From Thiomonas sp. (GTDB lineage: Bacteria; Pseudomonadota; Gammaproteobacteria; Burkholderiales; Burkholderiaceae_C): a stretch of DNA of 15,333 bases. Where the stretch lies: assembly GCA_027451915.1 (NCBI GenBank), contig DAIDHU010000237.1, positions 1 to 15,333 on the forward strand. The letters are read 5' to 3'. The translations under genes were made by a program, and so were the position numbers. Within the stretch, counting starts at the first letter, position 1. Each line of letters opens with the position of its first letter. Positions 1 to 6,694 of the stretch are shown one piece after another. The notes under the pieces were generated by a model. That model was not told where the DNA came from. It saw only the letters and a program-made list of their open reading frames with translations, and did no database searches.

Positions 1-240
1 GACGACGCCGCGGCTGCGCTGCGCCAGGCGGCCGAACTCGGAGAGGTGCTGGACCAGCAGGCTCGCGAGCCGGTGCGCCACGCGCTCACCCACGTGGACC
101 TGCTGCTGCGCCCGCTGCTGGTGCAGCTGCGCGCACGTCCGCGGGCCGGCGACGAGGCGCAGCGCGCCGGCTGGTTCACGGTCGACGAGGCGCTGCGCCT
201 GGGCCTGCCGGCACCGGTGCGCAAGCTGCTCGGCGGCTGA
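1..240 (+). CDS. mutY: Adenine DNA glycosylase MutY, C-terminal fragment
   Basis: The reading frame is open from the first base and ends in TGA at 238-240, giving the last 79 residues of a protein that starts before the window. MutY removes adenine mispaired with 8-oxoguanine in base excision repair. The visible part matches the Nudix-like C-terminal domain that recognises 8-oxoG. It has a 'HALTHVDLLLRPLL' strand, equivalent to the FSHFHL-type segment of MutY proteins, then a Trp-containing segment, and it ends in 'GLPAPVRKLL', which is very characteristic of betaproteobacterial MutY C-termini. The catalytic HhH domain and the iron-sulfur cluster lie outside the window and cannot be checked. 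The gene converges on rapZ with only 18 bases between the two stop codons, and no obvious terminator is seen there. The identification rests on the C-terminal motifs only. Confidence 0.85.
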   Translation, partial: DDAAAALRQAAELGEVLDQQAREPVRHALTHVDLLLRPLLVQLRARPRAGDEAQRAGWFTVDEALRLGLPAPVRKLLGG

Positions 241-258
241 CTGCGACGAGCGGGCCTG

Positions 259-1209
259 TCAGGACGAAGCCGCGGCGTCCAGTTCGCGGTGACGCACGAT
301 CACGCTGTACTCGCGCGCGAAGTGCTTCCCCAGCTGCTCGACCAGGAACACCGAGCGGTGTTGCCCGCCCGTGCAGCCGATGGCCACGACCACGTAGCTG
401 CGCTGGTCCTCGGCCATCGCCGGCAGCCAGGTCTGCAGGAAGCCCTGCAGCTGCGACAGCATTTGCATCACGCTGGGCTGCGCGCGCAGGAATTCGGCCA
501 CCGGCGCATCGCGCCCGTTGAGCGGGCGCAGCAGCGGGTCGTAGTGCGGGTTCGGCAGCATGCGCACGTCGAACACGAAATCGGCGTCCAGCGCCACTCC
601 GTGCTTGAACGCGAAGGACTCGAACAGCAGCGTGATGCGCGAGGCCTCCAGCTGGACCGCCTGGCGCACCCATGCCCGCAGTTGCGCCGGGCGCAGGCCG
701 CTGGTGTCGATGTGCAGGCCCAGCCCGGCCACGGGAGCGAGCAGTTCGCGCTCCAGCTCGATGGCCTCGACCAGCGCGGGCGCCGAGGCCGGCGCCGGCT
801 GACCCTGGCTGCTGCGCGCCTGCTCGCCGCGGCGAGCCGTTAGCGGATGCGCGCGGCGGGTCTCGGAAAAGCGCTGCACCAGGGTGTCGGTGGTGCAGTC
901 GAGGTAGATGAAATGCAGATCGCAATGCGCGCGCAGGCGCCGCACCAGCTCGGGCAGCAGCCCCAGCCCCTCGGGTGCGCGCGCGTCCATGGCGATGGCC
1001 AGGCGCCGATAGCCGGCCTGCTGGGCCACTTCCAGCAACTGATCGACCAGCTGGGCGGGGAGGTTGTCCACGCAGTAATAGCCGGCGTCCTCCAGCGAGT
1101 TCAGCGCGATGGTCTTGCCCGAGCCCGACACCCCGGACAAGAGCACCACGCGCAAGGCCCGCGCCTCGCGCTGGGGCGTGGCGGACGATTCCTGCGCCTG
1201 CATGCTCAT
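259..1209 (-). CDS. rapZ: RNase adapter protein RapZ (P-loop nucleotide-binding)
   Basis: This 316-residue protein belongs to the RapZ/YvcJ family. In enterobacteria RapZ binds small RNAs and directs RNase E, controlling GlmS and hence glucosamine-6-phosphate; other members bind GTP. Visible motifs are the Walker A loop GVSGSGKT (about residues 26-33), 'YYCVDNLP' (44-51), 'LDCTTDTL' (103-110), 'FSETRRAHPL' (114-123), 'NPHYDPLLRPLNG' (220-232) and the C-terminal 'AIGCTGGQHRSV' (275-286) with 'VRHRELD' (305-311). The ATG at 1209 was chosen because a GGGAGG ribosome site precedes it; the frame stays open upstream but runs into recN. Family members are usually about 285-290 residues. The extra length is partly a Gln/Ala/Pro/Ser-rich insert at about residues 126-144. 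The gene starts 13 bases after the recN stop, so it is probably the last gene of a nadK-recN-rapZ unit. Confidence 0.93.
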   Translation of the reverse strand: MSMQAQESSATPQREARALRVVLLSGVSGSGKTIALNSLEDAGYYCVDNLPAQLVDQLLEVAQQAGYRRLAIAMDARAPEGLGLLPELVRRLRAHCDLHFIYLDCTTDTLVQRFSETRRAHPLTARRGEQARSSQGQPAPASAPALVEAIELERELLAPVAGLGLHIDTSGLRPAQLRAWVRQAVQLEASRITLLFESFAFKHGVALDADFVFDVRMLPNPHYDPLLRPLNGRDAPVAEFLRAQPSVMQMLSQLQGFLQTWLPAMAEDQRSYVVVAIGCTGGQHRSVFLVEQLGKHFAREYSVIVRHRELDAAASS

Positions 1210-1222
1210 GCTCGCCTCCCGC

Positions 1223-2935
1223 TCATTCGGCCTTCGCGCGGCCTTGCGCCGGGCGCGGGCGCCGCGCACGCGGCGCCGGGGCCTGCACGGCCCCCTGCAG
1301 CATTTCCCGGGCATGCGCCAGGGCCACCTCGGAGGAGGCGTCGCCGCCGAGCATGCGCGCGATCTCCAGCACCCGCGCCGGTTGGTCCAGCGCGCGCACG
1401 CTGCTGAATGTACGCCCGCCGCGGCTGGCCTTGTCCACTTGCAGGTGGCGCGCGGCTGCCGCGGCCACCTGCGCCAGGTGGGTCACCGCCAGCACCTGGC
1501 GGTCGGCGCCCAGGGTGCTCAGCAGGCGCCCCACGGTGTGCGCCACCGCGCCGCCGATGCCGGAATCCACCTCGTCGAACAACAGCGTGCCCACCGGCTG
1601 CTGCGCCGCCGTGGTGGCGGCCAGCGCCAGCGCGATGCGCGAGAGTTCGCCTCCGGAGGCCACGCGCGCCAGCGGGCGCAGCTCGGCCCCCGCATGTCCG
1701 GCCACCAGCAATTCGACGGATTCCGCGCCGGCGGACTGGATCTGCGGCAGCTCGCGCAAGGCCACCGAGAAATCCCCCCCCTGCATGCCCAGCTCCTGCA
1801 TCAGCTCGCGCACCCCCTTGGCCAGGCGCGGGCCGGCCTGGGCGCGGCGCTGGCTCAGGCGGGCCGCCGCTTCGCGCAGCCGCGCGTGGGCGTCTCGCTC
1901 GCGGGCGGCCAGCGCCTGCAGGTCGGCGCCCTGCGCGAGCTGCTGCAGACGAGCGCGCAGCCGCTGCCAGTGCGCGGGCAATTGCTCGGGCGCGACGCGC
2001 TGGCGCCGCGCCTGGCCCATCCACGCGGACAGCCTGGCGTCCACCTCGGCCAGGCGCTGCGGGTCGACGTCGGCCTGGCGCAGGCGCGCGGCCAGCTCGT
2101 GGCCCAGCTCGGCGCCCAGGGTCTGCAATTGATCGAGTTGCTCCAGCGCCGGCTGCAGCCCGGGGTCGATCGCCGCGGCCGGCTGCAGCGCCTGCTGCGC
2201 CCGCGCCAGCAGGCGCAGCGCCCCGCTTTCCTCGTCGTCCAGCCATGCGCAGGCCCCCTGCAGCTGCTCGATGAGCTCAGCCGCGTGCGCCAGCCGGCGA
2301 TGCTCGGCGTTGAGCGGCTCCCACTCCTCGGGCTGCGGCGCCAGGCGCTCGAGTTCGGCCAGTTCTAGCTGCAGGCCCTCGCGCTCGCGCTGCATCTGCC
2401 CGGCATCCTGGCTCGCCGCCTGCCAGAGCTGCTCGGCGTCGCGCCAGCCGCGCCATGCCTGCGCGCAGGCCTCGCGCTCGGGCGCGGCGCCGGCATAGGC
2501 ATCCAGCAAATCACGCGCCGAGTCGCTGCGCGCCAGGCTCTGCCAGGCGTGCTGGCCGTGGATGTCCACCAGCGCGTCGCCCGCCTCGCGCAATTGCGCC
2601 AGGGTCGCCGGACTGCCGTTGAGAAAACCCCGCGAGCGCCCCTGGGCGTCGATGACCCGGCGCAGCAGCACGGCATCACCCGGCTCGAAGCCCTGCTCCT
2701 CCAGCCAGCCGGCCAGTTGCGGCGGAGTGTCGAATTCGGCGGAAATCTCGGCCCGCGGAGCCCCCGGCAGCAGCACCGAGGCGTCGCCGCGCTCGCCCAG
2801 CGCGAGCTTGAGCGCATCGATCAGGATGGACTTGCCGGCACCGGTTTCGCCGGTCAGGGCCGTGAAGCCAGGGCCGAACTCGAGTTCGAGTTCGTCCACC
2901 AGCACGAATTGGCGGATATGCAGTCGGCGCAGCAT
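1223..2935 (-). CDS. recN: DNA repair protein RecN
   Basis: RecN is an SMC-like ATPase that acts with RecA in double-strand-break repair, tethering DNA ends. The 570-residue product starts 'MLRRLHIRQFVLVDELELEF', a typical RecN N-terminus. It carries Walker A GETGAGKS (29-36), the family sequence 'LVDIHGQHAWQSL' near residue 122, a long Gln/Leu/Arg/Glu-rich coiled-coil centre, the ABC signature SGGELS (427-432) and Walker B LLFDEVDSGIGG (451-462), followed by 'VLAVTHLAQVAA' with the switch His. Length is normal (E. coli RecN is about 550). The ATG at 2933-2935 gives the canonical N-terminus; the open frame extends upstream without homology, and the ribosome site is weak. The gene begins 35 bases after the nadK stop and is followed closely by rapZ. 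No LexA box was recognised in the short nadK-recN gap, so SOS control, if any, would have to act further upstream. Confidence 0.96.
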   Translation of the reverse strand: MLRRLHIRQFVLVDELELEFGPGFTALTGETGAGKSILIDALKLALGERGDASVLLPGAPRAEISAEFDTPPQLAGWLEEQGFEPGDAVLLRRVIDAQGRSRGFLNGSPATLAQLREAGDALVDIHGQHAWQSLARSDSARDLLDAYAGAAPEREACAQAWRGWRDAEQLWQAASQDAGQMQREREGLQLELAELERLAPQPEEWEPLNAEHRRLAHAAELIEQLQGACAWLDDEESGALRLLARAQQALQPAAAIDPGLQPALEQLDQLQTLGAELGHELAARLRQADVDPQRLAEVDARLSAWMGQARRQRVAPEQLPAHWQRLRARLQQLAQGADLQALAARERDAHARLREAAARLSQRRAQAGPRLAKGVRELMQELGMQGGDFSVALRELPQIQSAGAESVELLVAGHAGAELRPLARVASGGELSRIALALAATTAAQQPVGTLLFDEVDSGIGGAVAHTVGRLLSTLGADRQVLAVTHLAQVAAAAARHLQVDKASRGGRTFSSVRALDQPARVLEIARMLGGDASSEVALAHAREMLQGAVQAPAPRARRPRPAQGRAKAE

Positions 2936-2970
2936 GCTCGGGGTCCCGCGGATTGCTTGGTGCCAGGCCT

Positions 2971-3867
2971 TCAGTCGTCGACGCCCAGGATCTCGTGCCA
3001 GCGCAGCTTCTTGCGCAGGGTGGAGAAATAGTTCCACCCCGGGGGATGCAGGAACACCGCACGGTAGGGCGCGATCTGCAGGTGGATGCGATCCCCGCCC
3101 AGCAGGTCGGCGAAATGCTGCATGTCGAAGTTCAGCACCACGTCGCTGCGCGAGGCCACCTCGATGTCGATGCGCACATGGTCGGGCAGCACGATGGGGC
3201 GGTTCGACAGTGTGTGCGCCGCGATGGGCACCAGCACCAGCCCGGGCAGGCTGGGGTGCAGGATCGGGCCGCCCGCCGACATGGCATAGGCGGTGGAACC
3301 GGTGGGCGTGGCCACGATCAGTCCGTCGGCGCGCTGCGCGTACATGGCGCAGCCGTCCACGTCCACCCGCAGCTCGACCAGGCCGGTGGCGCCGCTGCGG
3401 TTGACCACGATGTCGTTAATGGCGATGCCGTTGAATATCGTCTCGCCGTCGCGCTGCACGCGCCCGCTCAGCACCGCGCGCTGCTCACGCTCGAAATGTC
3501 CCTGCAGCATGGCGCCGAGGGCCTCGCGCCAGCGCGCCTCGACGATGTCGGTGATGAAGCCCAGGCGCCCGGCATTGATGCCCATCAGGGGCACGCCGGA
3601 AGGGGCCAGCTGGCGCGCCGCGCCCAGCATGGTGCCGTCGCCTCCGACCACGATGCCCACCAGGCTGCGCGCCTCGTCGCGCCCGATGTCGCGCAAGGCC
3701 ACCGCGCGGTAGCGGGGAAGCTCGCAGCGCTGCGCCGTTTCCCGCTCGATCAGCGGCTCCACCCCGTTGTGCGCCAGCCAGGAGGCGATGTCCTCCAAGG
3801 TGCGGCCAGCGCCGGCCGCCTCGGGCTTGCCGATCAGGATGGCGTGCTGGAAAACAGGTGCGGACAT
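2971..3867 (-). CDS. nadK: NAD kinase
   Basis: NAD kinase phosphorylates NAD to NADP using ATP or polyphosphate, in the cytoplasm. The 298-residue protein shows the diagnostic GGDGT motif (75-79), 'GINAGRLGFITDI' (97-109), the ND dinucleotide in 'AINDIVV' (149-155, position of the usual NE/ND), 'RADGLIVATPTGSTAY' (179-194) and the glycine-rich 'SAGGPILHP' after it. Near the C-terminus 'NFDMQ' stands where many homologues have DGQ, a variant I associate with betaproteobacterial NadK. The ATG at 3865-3867 gives the standard N-terminus. The open frame continues upstream through hrcA in antisense, which is coincidental. The gene is divergent from hrcA with 135 bases between the two starts and leads the nadK-recN-rapZ run. 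Confidence 0.96.
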   Translation of the reverse strand: MSAPVFQHAILIGKPEAAGAGRTLEDIASWLAHNGVEPLIERETAQRCELPRYRAVALRDIGRDEARSLVGIVVGGDGTMLGAARQLAPSGVPLMGINAGRLGFITDIVEARWREALGAMLQGHFEREQRAVLSGRVQRDGETIFNGIAINDIVVNRSGATGLVELRVDVDGCAMYAQRADGLIVATPTGSTAYAMSAGGPILHPSLPGLVLVPIAAHTLSNRPIVLPDHVRIDIEVASRSDVVLNFDMQHFADLLGGDRIHLQIAPYRAVFLHPPGWNYFSTLRKKLRWHEILGVDD

Positions 3868-3958
3868 GAGCGGAAAGGCGGATGAACGCGCGCAACGCAG
3901 CACGCTGGCAAGGCAGGCCGGTGGCCCGTCTTGCGGCATTACAGCACAGGCAGATGGC

Positions 3959-3994
3959 CCCGCGCCCGGGGACGCCCCCACGCCGGGGCGCGGG
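3959..3994 (+). promoter_or_regulatory. GC-rich stem-loop overlapping the hrcA ribosome site
   Basis: A perfect 9-bp inverted repeat, CCCGCGCCC (3959-3967) and GGGCGCGGG (3986-3994), with an 18-base loop, ends directly at the GGGAA that serves as the hrcA Shine-Dalgarno sequence (3992-3996). An AT-rich linker then runs to the ATG at 4003. If transcribed with hrcA, the stem would hide part of the ribosome site. The structure is read directly; a regulatory role is inference. In such GC-rich DNA a 9-bp repeat can occur by chance, and no T-run follows, so it is not a classical terminator. Confidence 0.35.
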
Positions 3995-4002
3995 AATTTA
4001 AA

Positions 4003-5031
4003 ATGATTCGCATGGACGAGCGAGCCCGAGTTCTGCTGAAGGCCCTGATCGAGCGCTACATCGCCGATGGGCAGCCCGTGGGCTCGCGCACCCTGTCCCG
4101 GGCCTCGGGCCTGGAGCTCTCGGCGGCGACCATCCGCAATGTCATGGCCGACCTCGAGGAACTGGGACTCATCGCCAGTCCCCACACCTCGGCCGGACGC
4201 ATCCCCACGCCGCGAGGCTACCGGGTGTTCGTGGACACCATGCTCACCGCTCGCGGCGAGGGCGAGAACCATGAACTCGAGCAGCGCTTCCGCTCCGAGC
4301 TGACCAGCGTGGAGCCGCAGAAGGTCATCGCCAACGCCGCGCGCCTGCTTTCGGACCTGTCGCATTTCGTCGGCGTGGTGATGAGCCCGCGGCGCGACGC
4401 GGCTTTCCGGCACATCGAGTTCCTGCGCCTGTCCGAGCAGCGCATCCTGGTCATCCTGGTCGACGCCAGCGGCGACGTGCAGAACCGCATCATCGCCTCC
4501 AGCCACCCCTACACCCAGGCCCAGCTGACCGAGGCGGCCAACTACCTCAACGCCCATTGCAGCGGGCTGGACTTCGACCAGATGTCCGCCCGGCTGCGCG
4601 GCGAGGTGGAGAACATCCGGGGGGAAATCGTCGTCCTCATGCAGGCGGCGGTGGCCGCCGCGGGCCAGGCCGCGGCCGAGCGCCAGGAACAGGTGGTGAT
4701 CTCCGGCCAGAAGCAGTTGCTGGAGGTGGACGACCTCGCCGGCGACCTGGCCAGCCTGCGGCGCCTGTTCGACCTGTTCGAGCAGAAATCCCTGTTGCTG
4801 CGCCTGCTGGAGAGTTCGCAACGTTCCGAGGGCGTGCGCATCTACATCGGCGGCGACAGCGAGGTGGTGCCCTACGAGGAGCTGTCGGTGATCACCTCGC
4901 CCTACGAGGTGGACGGCCGGGTGGTCGGCACCCTGGGCGTGATCGGCCCGACCCGCATGGCCTACGAGCGCATGATCCGCATCGTCGACATCACCGCCAA
5001 GCTGGTCGGCAATGCGCTGAGCCAGCGCTGA
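4003..5031 (+). CDS. hrcA: Heat-inducible transcription repressor HrcA
   Basis: HrcA represses groESL and dnaK operons by binding CIRCE operators, and its folding depends on GroEL. The 342-residue product has the N-terminal winged-helix part ('LLKALIERYIADGQPVGSRTL' split around residues 10-30, then 'SAATIRNVMADLEELGLI' and 'PHTSAGRIPTPRGYRVFVD'), all strongly conserved in HrcA. The C-terminal effector part ends with 'GTLGVIGPTRMAYERMI' and 'NALSQR'. The ATG at 4003 is preferred because GGGAA lies at suitable spacing; an internal ATG at 4012 (MDERAR) matches the usual family start and cannot be excluded, as it would shorten the protein by three residues. The gene is divergent from nadK. Its last 70 bases overlap the end of a convergent pseudopilin gene. 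No CIRCE inverted repeat (TTAGCACTC type) was found upstream, so autoregulation through CIRCE is not supported in this window. Confidence 0.96.
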   Translation: MIRMDERARVLLKALIERYIADGQPVGSRTLSRASGLELSAATIRNVMADLEELGLIASPHTSAGRIPTPRGYRVFVDTMLTARGEGENHELEQRFRSELTSVEPQKVIANAARLLSDLSHFVGVVMSPRRDAAFRHIEFLRLSEQRILVILVDASGDVQNRIIASSHPYTQAQLTEAANYLNAHCSGLDFDQMSARLRGEVENIRGEIVVLMQAAVAAAGQAAAERQEQVVISGQKQLLEVDDLAGDLASLRRLFDLFEQKSLLLRLLESSQRSEGVRIYIGGDSEVVPYEELSVITSPYEVDGRVVGTLGVIGPTRMAYERMIRIVDITAKLVGNALSQR

Positions 5032-5579
5032 GCCGGGGCCGCCGAGGCGGCTCGGGAGACGCGCGGGCAGTCCACGCGCGCCGCGCGAAGCCTCCCGGCC
5101 GCCGACAGCACGAGTTCACGCCCGGCGCCGCCCGCCTCGGGGCACACCCTCCAGCTCCCCATCAGCAGCGCGCCGCCGCGCCGCCGCGGCCAGCCCGCGG
5201 CGTCGAAGCCGGCCCCCCGCGCCAGCACCGCGTCGGCCTCGATGCGCACCCCGCGCAGCGCCGGGCCCACCCCCAGCAGCGGCGCTGCACCACCGCCTGG
5301 CGGCGCCTCGCCCAGCAGGGCCCAGCCCTGCTCCCATCGACCTGCCCCCTGGCAGGCCCCGGCTTCGCCGCCGGGGCAGATGCGCACGTAGGCGCCGCGC
5401 TGCAGGGCGTGCAGCCGGGCCTGGCGCAAACCGTCCTCCAGCGCCAGGCTGGCCGCCCGCACGCGCTGCGCCTGCACCGCGTCGCGCCACGCGGGCAAGG
5501 CCAGCGCCAGGCAGATGGCCGTCAGCACCAGCACGACCAGGCACTCCACCAGGGTGACTCCGCGCATGCACGGGCTCAT
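4962..5579 (-). CDS. FimT/GspH-type minor pilin (type IV pilus or type II secretion pseudopilin)
   Basis: The 205-residue product begins with a short basic leader, then G|VTLVE (Gly7, mature residue 5 = Glu12) followed by a hydrophobic helix of about 20 residues. This is the prepilin peptidase/N-methylation signature of type IV pilins and pseudopilins. The mature Cys after the Glu (VTLVECLV) is atypical but tolerated. Downstream the pattern 'ALEDGLRQARLHALQRGAYVRICP', with later paired Cys residues, fits the GspH/FimT family, in which FimT-like minor pilins prime pilus assembly and some bind DNA. Two starts are possible (5579 and 5567); neither has a strong ribosome site. No other pilus genes are visible, so it is an orphan locus here. 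The C-terminal tail beyond the last family-like Cys runs 70 bases into the 3' end of hrcA, and that extension reads as low-conservation sequence. Confidence 0.82.
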   Translation of the reverse strand: MSPCMRGVTLVECLVVLVLTAICLALALPAWRDAVQAQRVRAASLALEDGLRQARLHALQRGAYVRICPGGEAGACQGAGRWEQGWALLGEAPPGGGAAPLLGVGPALRGVRIEADAVLARGAGFDAAGWPRRRGGALLMGSWRVCPEAGGAGRELVLSAAGRLRAARVDCPRVSRAASAAPAQRWLSALPTSLAVMSTMRIMRS

Positions 5580-5645
5580 CGGCCCATTGTCCGCCGCCCC
5601 GGGCCCTGCCGGGCGCCCGCGCCGCGAAGCCCCGGATGCGCCCGG

Positions 5646-5651
5646 TAGAAT
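5646..5651 (+). promoter_or_regulatory. -10 element of the tRNA-Ile2 promoter
   Basis: TAGAAT (5 of 6 matches to TATAAT) lies 15 bases before the tRNA 5' end and is followed by a very GC-rich stretch, as in stringently controlled stable-RNA promoters. The -35 region (about 5623-5628) is poor. Location relative to the tRNA is the main support. Confidence 0.5.
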
Positions 5652-5666
5652 CCGCCCCTCGGCCGC

Positions 5667-5742
<76 letters not shown>

Positions 5743-5784
5743 ACGCCCCGGTCCGGCCGTACTTCGCTCAGCAGCGCCGAGCGC

Positions 5785-6066
5785 TCAAGCGACCCTTCGC
5801 AGGGGCTTGATGTTCGGAAGCCGTACCTTGCGGGCTTGCCACAGGTCGTGGTTCGCCTGCATGGTGACCCACATGTCGGGCGACGTACCCAGCCAGATGG
5901 CCAGCCGCCGCGCCATCACGGCAGAAACGCCGGCTTGCCCGTTCAGCAGCTTGGACAAGGTCACGCGCGCCACGTGCAGCTCTTGCGCGGCCTGGGTCAC
6001 CGTCATGCCCTCGGGCAGCCATTCGCGCAACACCTGGCCGGGGTGTGCCGGGTTGTGCATGCTCAT
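5785..6066 (-). CDS. higA: Antitoxin HigA (XRE-family, HigBA toxin-antitoxin)
   Basis: This 93-residue protein has a helix-turn-helix domain covering most of its length: 'HPGQVLREWLPEGMTVTQAAQEL' spans the first helices (split near residue 20), then 'VARVTLSKLLNGQAGVSAVMA' and 'RRLAIWLGTSPDMWVTMQ'. This is the HigA/VapI antitoxin pattern. HigA neutralises HigB by direct contact and represses the operon. It lies 9 bases downstream of higB, in the toxin-first order typical of higBA, and its stop is only 42 bases from the tRNA CCA end. An AGCGC/GCGCT hairpin (5773-5785) overlaps the stop, without a T-run. The start ATG at 6066 is followed at once by a second Met two codons later. Confidence 0.93.
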   Translation of the reverse strand: MSMHNPAHPGQVLREWLPEGMTVTQAAQELHVARVTLSKLLNGQAGVSAVMARRLAIWLGTSPDMWVTMQANHDLWQARKVRLPNIKPLRRVA

Positions 6067-6075
6067 CTTTTCCCC

Positions 6076-6354
6076 CTAGTGGTAGTCCTGGTAATCGACA
6101 AGTTCAGCGTCCGCGCCTTCGAAGCGGAACGTCAAGCGCCAATTGCCGTTCACCCACACCGACCAATGCCCGGCCAGTCGACCGGTCAGCGGGTGTAGTC
6201 GCCACGCCGGCGCACCCATGTCCTGCGCGCTCCTGGCGGCATCCAGGGCGGTCAGCAGCAGCCGGAGCCTGGCCGCATGGTGCGGCTGGATGCCAGCTTT
6301 GCTGCCCGAGCGGTAGAAGGCTTCCAGGCCCGCATGGCGGGAGGTCCGGATCAT
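6076..6354 (-). CDS. higB: mRNA interferase toxin HigB (RelE superfamily)
   Basis: This 92-residue protein matches the HigB/RelE-fold ribosome-dependent endoribonucleases, which cleave translated mRNA. Visible family sequence includes 'MIRTSRHAGLEAFYRSGSKAG' (split after residue 20), 'IQPHHAARLRLLLTALDAA', 'WRLHPLTGRLAGHWSVWVNG', 'NWRLTFRF' and the C-terminal 'LVDYQDYH' with the conserved Tyr-His end. Length is full for the family and no disruption is seen, so the toxin is probably functional and kept in check by HigA. The promoter should lie in 6355-6400 (leftward). Confidence 0.93.
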   Translation of the reverse strand: MIRTSRHAGLEAFYRSGSKAGIQPHHAARLRLLLTALDAARSAQDMGAPAWRLHPLTGRLAGHWSVWVNGNWRLTFRFEGADAELVDYQDYH

Positions 6355-6363
6355 CGGTCTAAT

Positions 6364-6382
6364 GTAACGTGTCGCGTAACAC
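6364..6382 (-). promoter_or_regulatory. Candidate HigA operator upstream of higB
   Basis: Ten bases before the higB start there are two GTAAC direct repeats (6364-6368 and 6376-6380, 12-base period) and an imperfect palindrome GTGT-N2-CG-N2-ACAC (6369-6382). Autorepressing HigA proteins bind short palindromes at this location. The repeats are read directly; the operator role is inferred from position. Confidence 0.35.
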
Positions 6383-6513
6383 CTATCAGTTGTGAGGGAT
6401 CGTTGTGAATGCCCGGGAAGGTCCGAGCCCGCCGTGACGGGAACGAAGCGCTTCTACGGGCCCCAGCGAGCGAAGGCGAGCCCAAGTTGTCGAAAAGGCC
6501 TGCTTCAATTCCG

Positions 6514-6558
6514 CTCATCATCCCCTGGTTGCGGGTTCGAGCCCCGCAGGGCCCACCA
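6514..6558 (+). repeat. Right copy of tRNA-Ile2 3' half (attR-like)
   Basis: This is a partial tRNA copy: CTCAT of the anticodon loop, three changed bases in the stem region, then 33 bases identical to the tRNA variable/T arm, acceptor strand and CCA. No intact 5' half precedes it, so it cannot fold as a tRNA. It marks the distal boundary of the higBA segment. Confidence 0.88.
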
Positions 6559-6694
6559 TGAAAATCAAAAAGCGACTACCCGCTGAAGCGACTCGGCGGC
6601 AAGACGCGAAGGAGCCAAGGATCCGCTCGGTACCGACAGGCGGCGCACACGGCCCGTGCGATGCCGTCGCGCCCCTGCATGCGCATTTCCCACA

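Larger units (their letters stand above)
5743..6558. mobile_element. 816-bp tRNA-bounded mini-island carrying only higBA
   Basis: The segment lies between the intact tRNA-Ile2 and a second copy of its 3' half, as expected for DNA inserted at a tRNA attB site where the incoming element restores the tRNA. Its only recognisable genes are higB and higA, and it contains no integrase, transposase or plasmid gene. It could be a remnant of a larger island reduced to its addiction module, or a small non-autonomous element mobilised in trans. A tandem tRNA duplication with decay of the second gene and later acquisition of higBA is an alternative. By eye the base composition is less extreme in GC than the flanking housekeeping genes; this was not computed. 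Confidence 0.65.
6355..6694. other. Gene-poor stretch between higB and aer
   Basis: This 340-base stretch holds the higBA promoter region, a perfect 10-bp palindrome GAAGCGCTTC (6445-6454), the right-hand tRNA repeat (6514-6558) and then 136 bases of unassigned sequence leading to the aer stop. That last part includes a small CACG/CGTG hairpin at 6648-6658. The open frames here are short and have no recognisable protein features. Confidence 0.6.

Noticed and set aside
1206..2246. Long Arg/Gly/Ala-rich frames opposite or out of phase with rapZ and recN
   Set aside because: They are typical shadows in high-GC DNA; the true frames carry conserved motifs.
3868..4002. CIRCE operator between nadK and hrcA
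   Set aside because: I searched for the TTAGCACTC/GAGTGCTAA pattern and found none; only a GC-rich stem-loop is present.
3868..4821. Upstream extension of the nadK frame
   Set aside because: It is antisense to hrcA and has no relation to NAD kinase; the family N-terminus starts at 3867.
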